From positions 1-64,000 of the forward strand of contig CAJTPM010000006.1 in the NCBI GenBank assembly GCA_910578085.1: a stretch of DNA of 64,000 bases. The letters run 5' to 3'. Below, piece after piece: positions 62,777 through 64,000 of this stretch. Numbering within the stretch: the first letter of the stretch is position 1; every line of letters begins with the position of its first letter. Position numbers and translations under genes: made by a program. The notes under the pieces were generated by a model. The model searched no databases. It was not told where the DNA came from and worked only from the letters and a program-made list of their open reading frames with translations. This DNA comes from an uncultured Lachnospiraceae bacterium (GTDB lineage: Bacteria; Bacillota; Clostridia; Lachnospirales; Lachnospiraceae).

Positions 62777-62990
62777 AAATTGCCCTCCTTTTGATTTTGC
62801 GTTTGTCTTGATTCAGCCACTCAAAAAACTTGTCTTTTGGCACAACCATACGTTTGTTGAGATAAATCGTAGGGAAATCACTGGAATTCATAAGTTCATA
62901 CGTTTTCCCTTTAGAAATCCCCAAAACCGACTGAACATGTTTTGCCTGCATAATGATTGGTAAATCTTCTTCAGAACAGTAGTTAATCAT
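62757..62990 (-). CDS. xis: Excisionase-like HTH protein
   Basis: A 77-residue basic protein with a winged-HTH of the excisionase/MerR type: MQAKHVQSVLGISKGKTYELMN, FPTIYLNKRMVVPKDKFFEWL (shown in part). Such proteins bend DNA and steer the integrase toward excision. AAGGAG lies 6 bp before the ATG at 62990, and the promoter is at 63046-63074. Location within 1 kb of the integrase supports the assignment. Confidence 0.8.
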   Translation of the reverse strand: MINYCSEEDLPIIMQAKHVQSVLGISKGKTYELMNSSDFPTIYLNKRMVVPKDKFFEWLNQDKRKIKRRAIYVSRKG

Positions 62991-63045
62991 ATAGTTCTCC
63001 TTTTTTATTATTTCCAATTCTTGTTTGAATCGTGTTTCTATTGAC

Positions 63046-63074
63046 AGCATAGCACACAAGCAATTCTCTGTCAA
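63046..63074 (-). promoter_or_regulatory. Strong SigA-type promoter of xis
   Basis: On the minus strand TTGACA (63069-63074, perfect), 17 bp, TATGCT (63046-63051). Confidence 0.75.
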
Positions 63075-63122
63075 GCCTTTTCTGTTCATTATTTCTTAAT
63101 CAAGAAAAAATCTACTATTCTA

Positions 63123-63151
63123 TTTACTTTTTGAATAAAAAGGAGTATAAT
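63123..63151 (+). promoter_or_regulatory. Promoter of the XRE-int unit
   Basis: TTTACT (63123-63128), 17 bp, TATAAT (63146-63151, perfect), 33 bp before the XRE start; it diverges from the xis promoter. Confidence 0.62.
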
Positions 63152-63183
63152 AACAATATCATCGGAAAGGAGATACAAATAAT

Positions 63184-63912
63184 ATGGGAAAAACTTCTAA
63201 AGAAGATTTAGCAAACATAGTAGGGCAACGGTTAAAAGAACTCCGCAAGGCAAAAACAGATTTAGGGCAAAAAGATGTTGCTGACAAAATCGGTATTACC
63301 AAACAGGCTTTAAGCAGTTATGAAAGCGGCAGGCATCTTCCCGACCAGACTATCCTCATTGACCTTGCAAAATATTACGGATGCACCGCTGATTACCTTT
63401 ACGGACTGACAGAAAAAATGAATCCATCATCTACGGACTATTCCAAGCGAGATAGCGTAAATCGCTTACTTCATTCTTTGGATATGGTTGCAGAAGATGA
63501 AGGAGACTTTCTAGCTGATTCCATAGCAAATACCATAAATTCATTGTCTCTTAACAACGGAAATCCTCAACGGCGAAATCTTATTGAGTGCATGGGACAG
63601 TTGTTCTATTCATTTGCAGAATATATTGAAATGTCAACGTCATATGGAAAGTATTTATCTGAAAAAGTGAGCGCAAATGATTTAACCGCAGATGATATAG
63701 CTGTGAAACTGGCGCACATCAGCGGCTTTGATGATATATACAGTATAATAGATGACATTAGACGGGCTGGCATTTCATCTGTTCTTACCTTTTCTGTAAA
63801 TGCTAAAAAAGCCTTACGTATCAGGGCAGGACAACGTACAGGCTCTAAAAAATCATTAAAGATGACAGAATTTGAGGAACAGTTTAAAGAAATGCTCGAT
63901 AAGGAGGATTGA
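63184..63912 (+). CDS. XRE-family regulator, probable control of excision and integration
   Basis: A 242-residue regulator with an N-terminal HTH (DVADKIGITKQALSSYESGRHLP, about 32-54, shown in part) and a helical C-terminal domain of about 150 residues. GGAAAGGAG precedes the ATG. It is divergent from xis and ends 5 bp before the integrase start, the typical place for an element's master regulator. Confidence 0.87.
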   Translation: MGKTSKEDLANIVGQRLKELRKAKTDLGQKDVADKIGITKQALSSYESGRHLPDQTILIDLAKYYGCTADYLYGLTEKMNPSSTDYSKRDSVNRLLHSLDMVAEDEGDFLADSIANTINSLSLNNGNPQRRNLIECMGQLFYSFAEYIEMSTSYGKYLSEKVSANDLTADDIAVKLAHISGFDDIYSIIDDIRRAGISSVLTFSVNAKKALRIRAGQRTGSKKSLKMTEFEEQFKEMLDKED

Positions 63913-63917
63913 TTCAT

Positions 63918-64000
63918 ATGGCAAAACGAGGACAAAATGAAGGCTCTATCCGCAAGCGGAAAGACGGCACATGGGAAGCCCGTGTAACGATTGGCATATC
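63918..64000 (+). CDS. int: Tyrosine integrase (partial, cut by window end)
   Basis: The first 27 codons read MAKRGQNEGSIRKRKDGTWE and ARVTIGI, the arm-binding N-terminus of Tn916-type and phage-type tyrosine integrases. The catalytic domain is beyond the window. AAGGAGG precedes the ATG. It is the enzyme expected to insert the element. Confidence 0.88.
   Translation, partial: MAKRGQNEGSIRKRKDGTWEARVTIGI

Larger units (their letters stand above)
56200..64000 (+). mobile_element. Integrative mobile element (rep, xis, int), right end outside window
   Basis: A Rep_1 initiator, excisionase-like gene, two XRE regulators and a tyrosine integrase start are in one block with AT-richer sequence and mostly plus-strand genes, unlike the minus-strand host operons to the left. 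This resembles integrative mobilisable elements of Firmicutes. The left limit (about 56.1-56.3 kb) is an estimate and the attachment sites are not identified. Confidence 0.72.

Overview
The window is a chromosomal segment of an anaerobic, endospore-forming Clostridia, most probably a Lachnospiraceae. The pointers are the sporulation sigma factors SigG and SigE with the SpoIIGA protease, a Gram-positive division and wall cluster headed by mraZ, a DUF5688 protein, a YlmC/YmxH sporulation protein, and a small secreted His/Cys-rich protein of a kind I associate with this family. Most genes up to about 56 kb lie on the minus strand in tightly packed operons, many with ATGA or longer overlaps.

Layout. 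1-9.4 kb: a lipoprotein, a YdeI-like protein, a four-gene potassium uptake cluster (trkA, trkH, ktrB-like, ktrA-like), NADP-type glutamate dehydrogenase behind a promoter and a long leader that looks like an attenuator, and two small unknown proteins. 9.7-13.4 kb: a Gfo/Idh/MocA oxidoreductase, an SH3b protein, tRNA-Arg(CCG), and a DUF5688 protein. 13.5-17.4 kb: a shikimate block (aroE-aroK-aroQ) with efp, a YqeG-type phosphatase, a small membrane protein and nrdR. 17.5-21.8 kb: two large GT-C-type membrane proteins. 21.9-24.7 kb: ylmC, sigG (opposite strand), sigE, spoIIGA. 24.8-37.3 kb: ftsZ, divIB/ftsQ, ftsW, murD, mraY, two class B PBPs, ftsL, rsmH, mraZ. 37.5-39.5 kb: an ECF sigma factor and its likely membrane partner. 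39.8-50.5 kb: a MATE exporter, a hybrid histidine kinase, the His/Cys-rich secreted protein, and an MMPL/RND transporter overlapping a GLUG-repeat surface protein. 50.5-53.3 kb: a structured leader followed by a ParB-like/BMP fusion protein without signal peptide, and a metallophosphoesterase. 53.3-55.0 kb: a patchwork of decayed genes (GH30, AraC, a discoidin-like domain, an unknown). 55.0-55.9 kb: lgt.

From about 56.2 kb to the right edge lies an integrated mobile element of different character: a Rep_1-type rolling-circle initiator, an IS630-family insertion, two XRE regulators, an excisionase-like protein with its own promoter, and the start of a tyrosine integrase that runs off the window. 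Its cargo includes an Nmad3-type protein (predicted nucleotide-modification family), a lipoprotein and several small unknown proteins.

The observation I rate highest is a pair of about 130-nt elements (about 2082-2223 and 36686-36821) in two unrelated operons. They share a nearly identical 38-nt core, a 10-nt GAAA hairpin and identical edges. The helices enclosing these have entirely different sequences yet pair perfectly within each copy, which is the pattern expected of a structured RNA or a hairpin-forming mobile repeat. I do not recognise it as a named family. Start codons were chosen from ribosome binding sites where possible.
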